Positions 5,961 through 13,389 of a stretch of 17,563 nucleotides of DNA are shown piece after piece. Made by a program: the position numbers and the translations under genes. Each line of letters opens with the position of its first letter. Within the stretch, counting starts at the first letter, position 1. The stretch comes from Desulfosporosinus sp. UBA5188 (lineage in GTDB: Bacteria; Bacillota; Desulfitobacteriia; Desulfitobacteriales; Desulfitobacteriaceae). Below the pieces are notes generated by a model. That model saw only the letters and a list, made by a program, of their open reading frames with translations. It did no database searches and was not told the DNA's origin. The DNA is taken from the NCBI GenBank assembly GCA_002413075.1, contig DHWG01000091.1:23145-40707 (forward strand), read 5' to 3'.

Positions 5961-7109
5961 CTAATCCTGCTCGTAACCGTAATCCGAAAAACATGTTTGT
6001 CGGTACTCTGGCAAACGGTCTTCCTTAATTGCCTCTCGGATTTCTCGCATTAAGTTTTGCAGGTAACGCAAGTTATGAATGGTCATTAAACGGATCCCTA
6101 GAATTTCTTCCGACTTGATCAAATGTCTGATATAAGCCCGTGAGTAGTTGCGGCACGTATAGCAATCGCAAGTAGGATCAATCGGGCCAAAATCATGCGC
6201 GCAGCCGGCGTTACGAACAATCACTTTACCATACCGGGTCATCGCAGTGCCATTGCGTGCAATCCGAGTTGGTAGCACACAATCAAACATGTCTATCCCT
6301 CGCATAACCCCTTCGATCAGAGCGTCTGGGGAACCAACCCCCATCAGATACCGGGGTTTTTCTCTTGGAAGTAAGGGCACCGTATAATCTAAAACCTGAT
6401 ACATCATTTCCTTCGGCTCTCCGACGCTTAAGCCCCCGATTGCATAACCTGGCAAATCCAGTTCCGTGATTTCCGCCGCGCTTTGACGGCGTAGGTCCTC
6501 ATACATCCCTCCCTGTACAATTCCAAATAAGGCTTGGGTGTCTGTCGTCGTCAAGGTTTCCTGACATCGTTTAAGCCAACGTGTCGTCCGCTCTAGAGAT
6601 TTTTTGGCGTACTCATGTTCACAAGGATACGGTGCGCACTCATCAAAGGCCATCACAATATCCGATCCCAAAGCCATCTGAACTTCAGTCGCGATTTCAG
6701 GGCTTAAAAATTGAAGCGAGCCGTCGATATGCGATCGGAATTCTACGCCACTCTCTTTGATCGTCCTTAGATGCCCCAAGCTGAACACTTGGAAACCACC
6801 GCTATCGGTTAAAATCGCTCCGTCCCAGTTCATAAAACGATGAAGCCCACCTGCTTCTCGAATTAACTCATGCCCTGGGCGCAAGAAAAGATGATACGTG
6901 TTACTTAAGATAATGCCTGCCCCGATCTCTTTGATTTCCTCGGGGGTTATAGTCTTCACCGTCCCTTGCGTCCCAACGGGCATAAATACCGGCGTTTCAA
7001 TTACGCCATGCGGCGTATGTAATTTTCCCAAACGTGCTCTCGTCCGAGAATCTTCTTTAAGTATTTCCAAATGAACCGCGGCCAAACCCTTCACTTCCTT
7101 CTTTTTCAC
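5961..7109 (-). CDS. tgt: Queuine/preQ1 tRNA-guanine transglycosylase
   Basis: A 382-residue enzyme that exchanges guanine-34 for preQ1 in tRNAs with GUN anticodons (Asp, Asn, His, Tyr), a step of queuosine synthesis. Visible motifs are ARLGKLHTPHG near the N-terminus, DSGGFQVFSL (active-site Asp), GGLSVGEPK (substrate-base pocket), and FDCVLPTRIARNG with the nucleophilic Asp. The zinc ligands are CDCYTC plus a later His (TIHNL). I placed the start at the GTG 7107-7109: GAGAGGT lies 6 bases before it and the length then equals B. subtilis Tgt. Longer readings would run far into queA. It starts 10 bases after the queA stop, so the pair is one unit for consecutive pathway steps. Confidence 0.95.
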   Translation of the reverse strand: MKKKEVKGLAAVHLEILKEDSRTRARLGKLHTPHGVIETPVFMPVGTQGTVKTITPEEIKEIGAGIILSNTYHLFLRPGHELIREAGGLHRFMNWDGAILTDSGGFQVFSLGHLRTIKESGVEFRSHIDGSLQFLSPEIATEVQMALGSDIVMAFDECAPYPCEHEYAKKSLERTTRWLKRCQETLTTTDTQALFGIVQGGMYEDLRRQSAAEITELDLPGYAIGGLSVGEPKEMMYQVLDYTVPLLPREKPRYLMGVGSPDALIEGVMRGIDMFDCVLPTRIARNGTAMTRYGKVIVRNAGCAHDFGPIDPTCDCYTCRNYSRAYIRHLIKSEEILGIRLMTIHNLRYLQNLMREIREAIKEDRLPEYRQTCFSDYGYEQD

Positions 7110-7119
7110 AGTGTACCTC

Positions 7120-8145
7120 TCATAAAATGAGCATAGCATCACCAAAACTATAGAACCGATAGCGTTCTGCAACGGCCAGTTCATAAGCCTTTAGCGTTAA
7201 TTCCCGTCCGGCTAAAGCACTGACTAGCATGATCAGGGTTGACTTAGGAAAATGAAAATTCGTCAATAAAACGTCAACAACCTTAAAGGCATAGCCTGGG
7301 TAAATAAAAATATCCGTCCACCCAGCACCTGGTACAACCTTTCCCTGATCATTGCCCACGGTTTCTAGAGTCCGCGCCGCGGTCGTTCCCACGGCAATGA
7401 CGCGCCGTCCTTCTTGTTTTGCTCGATTTATGTGCTCTGCAGCTTCCAAATCCACCCTATAATATTCTGAATGCATCGGATGATCCTCGATATTTTCTAC
7501 TTTAACAGGACGAAAGGTTCCTAGACCCACATGGAGAAGAATCTCTACAATTTCTATGCCCTTCTTCCGAAGGTCACCCAGCAGTTCAGCCGTAAAATGC
7601 AGCCCTGCTGTGGGCGCGGCTACAGAGCCACTTTCCTTAGAGTACACGGTCTGATAACGTTCTTGGTCTTCTAGTTGGGCGGTAATATAGGGTGGTAGGG
7701 GCATCTGCCCGAGAGTGTCTAAAATAGTTTCGAAAACACCTGAGTAGGTGAATTGGATCTTTCGATTTCCGTTGTCCAAGATATCTAGAAGTTCCCCGAT
7801 CAGTATTCCACCCCCAAAGAGAACCTTTTGCCCCACTTTGAGACGCTTACCCGGCTTAACCAAGGCTTCCCAGATGTTGAGTTCAAGCCTCCTCAACAGT
7901 AGGACTTCTATTTTCCCCTCAGTTCCCTCTTTTTCACCGATCAAACGCGCAGGAATGACGCGGGTGTTATTAATCACAAGCACATCGCCTGCTCTAAGGA
8001 GCGATACAAGGTCTCGAAACCTATGATGCTCAATCCCTCCACTGACCCGATTGAGCACCATTAAGCGCGAAGCATCCCTGGGCTCAATCGGGTGTTGTGC
8101 AATCAGCGTTTCGGGCAAATTAAAATCAAACTCAGATACGTTCAA
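7120..8145 (-). CDS. queA: S-adenosylmethionine:tRNA ribosyltransferase-isomerase
   Basis: A 341-residue enzyme that transfers and isomerises the ribosyl part of S-adenosylmethionine onto preQ1 in tRNA, giving epoxyqueuosine directly after the Tgt reaction. Family features are the opening FDFNLPETLIAQHPIEPRDASRLMVL, the stretch INNTRVIPARLIG, AAPTAGLHFT near the middle, and TNFHFPKSTLIMLVSALAG near the end. The start is a TTG (8143-8145) with AAGGAG 9 bases before it, which gives the normal QueA N-terminus. An ATG five bases upstream opens only the two-codon frame ATG GGT TGA across this start, so it cannot encode the protein but could affect initiation. The tgt gene follows after a 10-base gap. 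Confidence 0.95.
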   Translation of the reverse strand: MNVSEFDFNLPETLIAQHPIEPRDASRLMVLNRVSGGIEHHRFRDLVSLLRAGDVLVINNTRVIPARLIGEKEGTEGKIEVLLLRRLELNIWEALVKPGKRLKVGQKVLFGGGILIGELLDILDNGNRKIQFTYSGVFETILDTLGQMPLPPYITAQLEDQERYQTVYSKESGSVAAPTAGLHFTAELLGDLRKKGIEIVEILLHVGLGTFRPVKVENIEDHPMHSEYYRVDLEAAEHINRAKQEGRRVIAVGTTAARTLETVGNDQGKVVPGAGWTDIFIYPGYAFKVVDVLLTNFHFPKSTLIMLVSALAGRELTLKAYELAVAERYRFYSFGDAMLIL

Positions 8146-8179
8146 CCCATCATTCTCCTTTATCAGATTTCACAATCGA

Positions 8180-9511
8180 CTATTGTTGACTAATCTGAGT
8201 ATTCGTGTAATAAAACGTTAAGATTTCCTGATAGCTATACCCAAGTTGGGACATATGATAAGCACCCCATTGCGACATCCCAACCCCATGGCCCCAACCC
8301 CGGCCATCAAAAACAAAAACTCCGAACGGTTGGGAATCAGTACTGGGGCCTTTTGCTGAACTCAAGATTTTGGAGAGTAAGGGCCCCTGCTCCATTTCCT
8401 GAGCTCCTAGAGATCCTGGTAACCCTGATACGTTCGATTTGCTATTGGGAGCTCGATTTGTAGCGATTTTTCGGGTCTCAAATAAACTCCCCAGAAAGGC
8501 AAACTTTTGAATGGGTTGCCCAAAAGGATAAAATTTCTTGACGAATATCCGGGCTGTAACCGTCTTGGAGAGCCCGAATCCATCTTCCATTCTAACACTT
8601 TTTACCCTACCAGAGGGGTATTTGTCAAGTTCAACCTTCGTCACGGGTCCCAGTCCAAAGGTAGAACCCAACACTGGCGCTGAGACGATAAATCTCCATT
8701 GATTGGCTGCGCCTCCAACGGCTTGTGAATAGGGATCTGGATGAGACACATTATTGCTATCTGATTTTCCCCATACATTTTTTGCGTCTTCTGTGTAACC
8801 TCCGCTGTGCGAAGAGTAGAGTGCTTCGATCGGTTGCTTACTCTGTTCATCGACGATAATTTCTCCACGAGTTGCCTCAACTGCCGCTGAGGCTTCTCCC
8901 TCCACGAGCTTACCTGCATAGGCTTGATCAATATCTGGAGAATCCGTGATCGCCTTTTCACCATTTTCAGTATGTTTTACTAAGAAGGTCCGAGCAGCGA
9001 CGGCTTGAGCCTTGAGGGCTTCTGACCCTCCCTTAGACCATTCATTGCTCATCTCTGTCGGCACAACGCCTTTAAGGTAGTCTTCACTATCCACCCTATT
9101 GACAACCTGCCAATGACCGCTCTGCCAACTTAGGTTTAAATCTCCACGATAAACAGCGGCCTTATCTTCAGGTGTTTTAATACTTAGAGCGCCCGAATTG
9201 ATCCCCTTAATTTTCAAAGTGGTACCCCTAAGAACTTGAAATTCCTGATGGTTGATCCGCACTATTGGAGTCCATCCTCCCCAACCCACCTGTAAACTGG
9301 AACCAGCTGGAAGCTTTAGGGTCGTTGAATCCATAATGAGCTGATATTCCCCTTTTTCAACCTGAATTTCCAACCAACCAGCCTGACCTAATTTCCATAC
9401 AAGTTCAACGGAGATTTCGTTCGCTTGGCAAGGCTTAACCTGAATCAACAAAAGAATCAATAAGACCGTACACAAAAATGGTAACCGCTCTATAATCCGA
9501 AACATGCTCAT
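8180..9511 (-). CDS. SpoIID/LytB-family secreted peptidoglycan lytic protein
   Basis: A 443-residue exported protein of the SpoIID/LytB family; B. subtilis SpoIID is the membrane-anchored lytic transglycosylase that degrades peptidoglycan during engulfment. A signal sequence (hydrophobic run ending PCQA before NEIS) is followed by an N-terminal region, then the family core GVVPTEMSNEW with the expected catalytic Glu at about residue 153 and ALKAQAVAARTF. A central SSHSGGYTED and the C-terminal signature RGWGHGVGMSQWGAY (about 404-418) follow. It is about 100 residues longer than B. subtilis SpoIID, partly from a Ser/Pro/Gly-rich insert at about residues 352-396. I chose the ATG at 9509-9511 (GAAGG 6 bases upstream); the ATG at 9505 is also possible. 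It may be the sporulation SpoIID or a paralogue; context does not decide. Confidence 0.88.
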   Translation of the reverse strand: MSMFRIIERLPFLCTVLLILLLIQVKPCQANEISVELVWKLGQAGWLEIQVEKGEYQLIMDSTTLKLPAGSSLQVGWGGWTPIVRINHQEFQVLRGTTLKIKGINSGALSIKTPEDKAAVYRGDLNLSWQSGHWQVVNRVDSEDYLKGVVPTEMSNEWSKGGSEALKAQAVAARTFLVKHTENGEKAITDSPDIDQAYAGKLVEGEASAAVEATRGEIIVDEQSKQPIEALYSSHSGGYTEDAKNVWGKSDSNNVSHPDPYSQAVGGAANQWRFIVSAPVLGSTFGLGPVTKVELDKYPSGRVKSVRMEDGFGLSKTVTARIFVKKFYPFGQPIQKFAFLGSLFETRKIATNRAPNSKSNVSGLPGSLGAQEMEQGPLLSKILSSAKGPSTDSQPFGVFVFDGRGWGHGVGMSQWGAYHMSQLGYSYQEILTFYYTNTQISQQ

Positions 9512-9616
9512 CCCCCACCTTCTTACACCCATCAGAAAGGATCACTTTCAGGCAAGTTTGCTACATGTTCAGATTACCCTATTTTCTCCGTTTATATCCT
9601 TTAAATTGTTTAATCA

Positions 9617-9640
9617 GGGACGGGAGAAGGGACGGTTCTT
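9617..9640. repeat. REP-like G-rich motif in the ruvB-spoIID gap
   Basis: The stretch contains two copies of GGGACGG (9617-9623 and 9629-9635), the second continuing into GGTTCTTAA. Its reverse reads AAGAACCGTCCC, a motif I recall as frequent in intergenic repeats of clostridial genomes linked to REP-type Y1 transposases. This is recall of a family pattern, not a search result. The rest of the 9512-9686 gap has no clear promoter. Confidence 0.3.
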
Positions 9641-9668
9641 AACTTACATACAGGTCTCTGGAGAGAGG

Positions 9669-9684
9669 GCACGATGCATCGTGC
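9669..9684. repeat. 16-base perfect palindrome just after ruvB
   Basis: GCACGATGCATCGTGC reads the same on both strands and ends two bases before the ruvB stop codon (9687-9689). As RNA its arms could form a tight hairpin with at most a 6-bp stem; as DNA it could bind a dimeric protein. There is no T tract after it on the minus strand, so a simple terminator is not supported. Confidence 0.4.
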
Positions 9685-9686
9685 TC

Positions 9687-10727
9687 CTACATGGTTTCCT
9701 GTGGGAAAAGCCCACTGTCAGCCCGTTTCGGGGGAAGGGGGTAGCTTAAATGCTCATACGCCCTAACGGTCGCCACGCGTCCCCGGGGAGTCCTTTGTAA
9801 AAATCCCATTTGTAGTAAAAAAGGTTCCACAACATCTTCAATGGTCACGGACTCCTCCCCAATCGTAGAGGCGAGCGTCTCCAAGCCCACCGGTCCTCCA
9901 GCGAACACTTCAATAATAGTTTTTAACGCTTTCTGATCAATCTGATCCAGACCCATAGGATCGACTTCTAAGCGGTTTAGGGCATCTCTAGCAATCGTTT
10001 GGGTTACGACACCGTCTTCCCAAACCAAGGCGAAATCCCTCACCCGTTTCAACAGTCGATTACCAACCCTTGGTGTTCCCCTGGAACGTCGAGCAATCTC
10101 TTCTGCGCCGTCATCGGTGATATCCAATCTTAAAATACCTGCCGCACGCAATATGATTTCTTTTAAGTCCTCAACCTCATAGAATTCAAGTCGGCTAATA
10201 ACCCCAAAACGGTCACGGAGAGGCGAGGTTAACTGTCCAGCACGGGTTGTTGCCCCCACCAACGTAAATGGAGGCAAAGATAAGCGAATAGAACGAGCAC
10301 TTGGACCTTTTCCAATCATAATGTCCAGACATCCATCTTCCATGGCCGAATAAAGGATCTCCTCGGTCGTAGAATTCAAGCGATGAATCTCATCGATAAA
10401 TAGCACATCCCTAGGTTCTAAGGCTGTCAGGATAGCGGCTAAATCCCCAGGACGTTCAATCGCCGGACCAGAAGTGGTGCGTATACTCACGCCCATTTCC
10501 GCAGCAATGATATTGGCAAGTGTGGTTTTCCCCAAACCGGGCGGTCCATATAATAAGACATGATCGAGTGCTTCCCCACGGGTGGAGGCCGCCTGGATAA
10601 AGATACTCAAATTTTCTTTGACTTTTCTCTGCCCAATATAGTCACACATGCGACAAGGACGAAGGACTTCCCCTTCATGATCTGTCAGTTGTTCTTGTGG
10701 AGCCACCAAACGCTCTTCCATTTCCAT
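9687..10727 (-). CDS. ruvB: Holliday junction branch migration DNA helicase RuvB
   Basis: A 346-residue AAA+ motor that, with RuvA, drives branch migration of Holliday junctions in recombinational repair. Walker A is GPPGLGKTT, Walker B is LFIDEIH, sensor 1 is GATTRAGQLTSPLRDRFG and the arginine-finger/sensor 2 region is RGTPRVGNRLLKRVRDF. A C-terminal winged helix covers the last 75 residues (GLETLASTIGEE, LLQMGFLQRTPRGRVAT). Small deviations from the usual family text are RPCRMCDYIGQ near the start, with two Cys, and Gly in TPRVGN where Ala is common. GAGGGGG precedes the start but is very close to the first ATG (10725-10727); the second, two codons later, has better spacing. It follows ruvA by 52 bases. 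Confidence 0.96.
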   Translation of the reverse strand: MEMEERLVAPQEQLTDHEGEVLRPCRMCDYIGQRKVKENLSIFIQAASTRGEALDHVLLYGPPGLGKTTLANIIAAEMGVSIRTTSGPAIERPGDLAAILTALEPRDVLFIDEIHRLNSTTEEILYSAMEDGCLDIMIGKGPSARSIRLSLPPFTLVGATTRAGQLTSPLRDRFGVISRLEFYEVEDLKEIILRAAGILRLDITDDGAEEIARRSRGTPRVGNRLLKRVRDFALVWEDGVVTQTIARDALNRLEVDPMGLDQIDQKALKTIIEVFAGGPVGLETLASTIGEESVTIEDVVEPFLLQMGFLQRTPRGRVATVRAYEHLSYPLPPKRADSGLFPQETM

Positions 10728-10779
10728 GCCCCCTCTCGTCTGCCTCTATATAACGTGCGATCATCTTTCGTTCAATGAG

Positions 10780-11385
10780 TTATTGACCACCAGCCAGCAT
10801 TCGCAAGGCCTTTTTCACTTGCTCTTCTGTCGTTAAATCCCCACCATCTTTTTGACGCCCAAGGGCCTGTCTAGCTTCTTCTAAACCAAAGCCAAGCGCC
10901 AATAAGGTTTGTAAAGCTTCTGAGTGCGCAAGGGGAGATGGGGTTTGCGATGAGAATGCGTCCCCACCCATTGGTAGAGAGACATGTCCCTTAAGTTTTT
11001 CTTTCAGTTCCAAAATAAGTCGTTGGGCTGTTTTCTTCCCGATGCCAGGCACTTTAGTCAACAAATTAAGGTTTTCACTAATTATGGCACTTTCAATTTG
11101 TACGGCACCAAAGGTTGAAAGGAGTGATATGGCGGCTTTAGGGCCAATGCCGGAAACACTCAACATCTCAAGAAAGAGTTGTTTTTCTTCTAAGGAGGAG
11201 AATCCATAAAGGGATATATCATCTTCACGCATCACCACATGGGTGTACACGACAAGTTCTTGTCCAGGACAAGCCTTAGCCAATAGCCCATAAGGCACAG
11301 AGAGTAAATATCCAACCCCTTGGACATCCATCACCAAACGTTCTGCTTGGATTTCCCACACCTTACCACGCAACATCCCGATCAT
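10780..11385 (-). CDS. ruvA: Holliday junction branch migration complex subunit RuvA
   Basis: A 201-residue junction-binding protein that forms tetramers on four-way DNA and loads RuvB. Domain I is an OB-fold (residues 1-63; MIGMLRGKVWEI opening). Domain II has two helix-hairpin-helix motifs (SGIGPKAAISLLSTFG and VPGIGKKTAQRLILELKEKL). After a flexible linker (about 140-154), domain III (LQTLLALGFGLEEARQALG to the end) contacts RuvB. Its ATG (11383-11385) overlaps the ruvC stop in an ATGA junction, so translation is coupled. Length is typical. Confidence 0.96.
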   Translation of the reverse strand: MIGMLRGKVWEIQAERLVMDVQGVGYLLSVPYGLLAKACPGQELVVYTHVVMREDDISLYGFSSLEEKQLFLEMLSVSGIGPKAAISLLSTFGAVQIESAIISENLNLLTKVPGIGKKTAQRLILELKEKLKGHVSLPMGGDAFSSQTPSPLAHSEALQTLLALGFGLEEARQALGRQKDGGDLTTEEQVKKALRMLAGGQ

Positions 11386-11879
11386 CGGAATTCCTCCATT
11401 CTCCGATTCAATGTAAAACTATGGGCATGACAGATCGCAATTGCTAAAGCATCTGCCGTATCATCGGGTTTGGGGATTTCATCGAGCCTTAACAATCCTT
11501 TAACCATTTGTTGGACCTGTTTTTTGTCCGCTCTTCCATATCCCACAACGGCTTGTTTAACCTGTAACGGGGTATATTCATACACAGCAATGCCCCGTTG
11601 GGCACCCGCCAACATGACGACACCACGAGCGTGGGCAACAGCTAGGGCCGTCGTTGTATTGCGATTAAAGAAAAGCTCTTCAATGGCCATGTGATCCGTT
11701 GGATGTTCCTGAAGAAATGGGTCAATCTGTTCAAATAACATTAACAAACGCACTGCTAAGGGTGTGTGAGCCGGCGTTCTCCAGCAAGAATAAGCCAGCG
11801 CGCTTAAATGATTTCCTTTTTGTTCAATTAATCCATACCCCATAATCGCCGTTCCAGGGTCGATTCCCAAAATAATCAT
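11382..11879 (-). CDS. ruvC: Crossover junction endodeoxyribonuclease RuvC
   Basis: A 165-residue resolvase that cuts Holliday junctions, acting with RuvAB. The acidic catalytic set is visible: Asp7 in ILGIDPGTAIMGYG, the Glu pair in MAIEELFFNRN (near residues 66-67), and the Asp cluster in KPDDTADALAIAICH near the C-terminus. The core motif QVKQAVVGYGRADKKQVQ is intact. The ATG at 11877-11879 has GGAAG about 14 bases upstream, a long gap, but an in-frame stop just upstream leaves no better start. B. subtilis lacks ruvC at this locus, so a complete ruvCAB set fits a clostridial lineage. Confidence 0.95.
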   Translation of the reverse strand: MIILGIDPGTAIMGYGLIEQKGNHLSALAYSCWRTPAHTPLAVRLLMLFEQIDPFLQEHPTDHMAIEELFFNRNTTTALAVAHARGVVMLAGAQRGIAVYEYTPLQVKQAVVGYGRADKKQVQQMVKGLLRLDEIPKPDDTADALAIAICHAHSFTLNRRMEEFR

Positions 11880-11963
11880 ACACGGTCACGTCTTCCTTTC
11901 AACATAATAGATTTCGACAGAAGACGGACGATTCCCTTTCTTTGATAGACCACTTTACTCTCG

Positions 11964-12326
11964 TTACGAGGGTTCAATGGCTGTATCAATAAACGACTGT
12001 ACTTCATCCATGGAATAAAACTCAACTTTAGGCGCTATTTCCAGCATCTCCTTGGACCAAGCCTGGACATCTAAGCCAGTCAAAACGACTCGGCCACTGA
12101 TTCCGGGGGCTCCTTCGATCACGGAAAGTATCCCTTGCTCGATCCCAAAGTGATAGGTCACCTTAGCCAAGACATCCTTCGTTGACACCGGCTCTGAGTT
12201 CATGGTATTGACGGCACTAAGAGGATGATTTATATTGTACCACCATGACGTTGCTGCTGGCACGATACTGCCAATTGCCAATCCAAGGATCACCACAAGA
12301 CTCATGACTAAATATCTAGGCATCAT
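11964..12326 (-). CDS. BofC C-terminal-domain-like protein (minimal form)
   Basis: A 120-residue protein: one N-terminal hydrophobic segment (LVMSLVVILGLAIGSIVPAA, signal or anchor), a short linker, and a domain of about 75 residues. That domain, with YHFGIEQGILSVIEGAPG, then GRVVLTGLDVQ and FYSMDEVQSFIDT, resembles the C-terminal domain of BofC. In B. subtilis, BofC is an exported forespore protein that restrains the SpoIVB protease in the sigmaK checkpoint. Position supports the call, since bofC sits between yebC and ruvA in B. subtilis. The N-terminal domain of B. subtilis BofC (about 170 residues in all) is missing. I chose the ATG at 12324-12326 because AGGAGG stands 7 bases before it. 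Whether it controls SpoIVB here is unknown. Confidence 0.62.
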   Translation of the reverse strand: MMPRYLVMSLVVILGLAIGSIVPAATSWWYNINHPLSAVNTMNSEPVSTKDVLAKVTYHFGIEQGILSVIEGAPGISGRVVLTGLDVQAWSKEMLEIAPKVEFYSMDEVQSFIDTAIEPS

Positions 12327-12402
12327 GAAAAGCCCTCCTGACTTTGTCTTTTTTCTGTAGTCTTGCCAAGAGGGCAACAATTAATCATTATGCAGTTAGG
12401 AA

Positions 12403-12515
12403 GTCAACTCGCTTCGCTTGATGATTCAGAGCGGGTCTCTTACCTCCCCCACTGAATTAGAAGGTATTATCATAAATTATGCCGAATTCAGCTGAAGCTT
12501 ATAGAAGTGGGAGAC
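12403..12515 (-). mobile_element. Degenerate copy of the IS605-end-like palindromic element
   Basis: On the minus strand this gap begins with GTCTCCCACTTCTATAAG, continues with the palindrome TTCAGCTGAA (12487-12496), has a distant partner AGTGGGGGAG for the first arm, and ends GCGAAGCGAGTTGAC. The element at 5845-5944, on the plus strand, has the same order of parts: CCCACTTCTACAAG (13 of 14 identical), TTCAGC/GCTGAA arms, and a CGAGTTTAC end. The lengths are similar (about 113 and 100 bases). It lies between yebC and the bofC-like gene. Its arms could also form a transcriptional structure after yebC. Confidence 0.42.
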
Positions 12516-12531
12516 TTTTTCTTACACTTAG

Positions 12532-13284
12532 TTAAAAGTCTTGGTCGCCTAGAGCCTCCGCCAATTCAAAATTAGAATACACCCCTTGAGCATCATCATG
12601 GTCTTCTAACGTATCCATCAAACGGACAATCTTCCGAGCCTGCTCTGGGTCCGTAATCTCGAGGGTGTTTTGAGGAATCGGGCTAATCTCAGCTTCTACA
12701 ACAGCGATCTTTTGTTCCAGAAGCGCCTGCCGTACAACCTCCATCGCTTCAGGAACCGTGTAGACAACATACCCGTCCTCATCTATATCAAGATCTTCAG
12801 CTCCCGCGTCTAAGGTCACCATCATAAAATCATCGTCGCTTAACTTAAGTCCCTCACGTAAGACTCTCAGCTGTCCTTTTTCTTCAAACATCCAACCGAC
12901 GCTACCCGTCTCTCCCATGTTCCCGCCATTTTTAGAGAAGATGTGGCGAATTTCTCCAGCACTACGGTTGCGGTTATCTGTTAAAATATCAATCATGACG
13001 GCGACCCCTCCTGGGCCATACCCTTCATAACGTAGCTCTTCAAAGACTGTGCCTTCCGTTCCGCCAGCCCCTTTAAGAATAGCGCGTTGAATGTTCTCAT
13101 TGGGTACATTTTCCGCCTTGGCGTTTTCAATGGCGATTTTTAAGCGGAAGTCGTTCAGGTCTCCCCCACTAGCGCGGGAGGCAACCACAAGCTCTCTGCC
13201 CAGTTTGGTGAAGATTTTCCCCCTAGTGGCATCTGTCTTACCTTTTTTATGTTTAATGTTTGCCCACTTTGAATGTCCTGACAT
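12532..13284 (-). CDS. yebC: YebC/PmpR-family protein (TACO1 family)
   Basis: A 250-residue protein of the widespread YebC family. Members have been described as DNA-binding transcriptional regulators, and others as aids to ribosomes translating difficult, proline-rich stretches; the sequence does not decide between these. Hallmarks are the opening MSGHSKWANIKHKKGKTDA, RASGGDLNDFRLKIAIENAKAENVPNENI, and the middle motif YEGYGPGGVAVMIDILTDNRNR. The acidic C-terminal domain follows. The ATG at 13282-13284 has AGGAGG 8 bases upstream. A promoter candidate lies at 13320-13349. It heads the yebC-bofC-ruvCAB block. Confidence 0.95.
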   Translation of the reverse strand: MSGHSKWANIKHKKGKTDATRGKIFTKLGRELVVASRASGGDLNDFRLKIAIENAKAENVPNENIQRAILKGAGGTEGTVFEELRYEGYGPGGVAVMIDILTDNRNRSAGEIRHIFSKNGGNMGETGSVGWMFEEKGQLRVLREGLKLSDDDFMMVTLDAGAEDLDIDEDGYVVYTVPEAMEVVRQALLEQKIAVVEAEISPIPQNTLEITDPEQARKIVRLMDTLEDHDDAQGVYSNFELAEALGDQDF

Positions 13285-13319
13285 GACAAACTCCTCCTAA
13301 CGCTAATACACTATAAAGT

Positions 13320-13349
13320 AGTTTAGCATAGGGCGATTTCCCTTGTAAA
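13320..13349 (-). promoter_or_regulatory. Candidate sigmaA-type promoter for yebC
   Basis: On the minus strand TTTACA (13344-13349) and TAAACT (13320-13325) are separated by 18 bases. TGC directly precedes the -10 box, giving an extended -10. Both boxes deviate from consensus (5/6 and 4/6). Transcription would start about 30 bases before the yebC ATG. Confidence 0.5.
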
Positions 13350-13389
13350 GCAATATAATCGGAAACTTACATATTATGAGGTTATTTGG

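Noticed and set aside
7110..7184. Longer N-terminus for Tgt
   Set aside because: It would overlap the end of queA and exceed normal Tgt length by 25 residues; the GTG at 7109 has a good ribosome site.
8407..8964. Two additional minus-strand frames inside the spoIID-like gene
   Set aside because: They are alternate-frame shadows of the SpoIID coding sequence with no recognisable motifs.
10728..11900. LexA/SOS box in front of the ruv genes
   Set aside because: No convincing CGAAC-N4-GTTCG site was seen in the gaps before ruvC, ruvA or ruvB.
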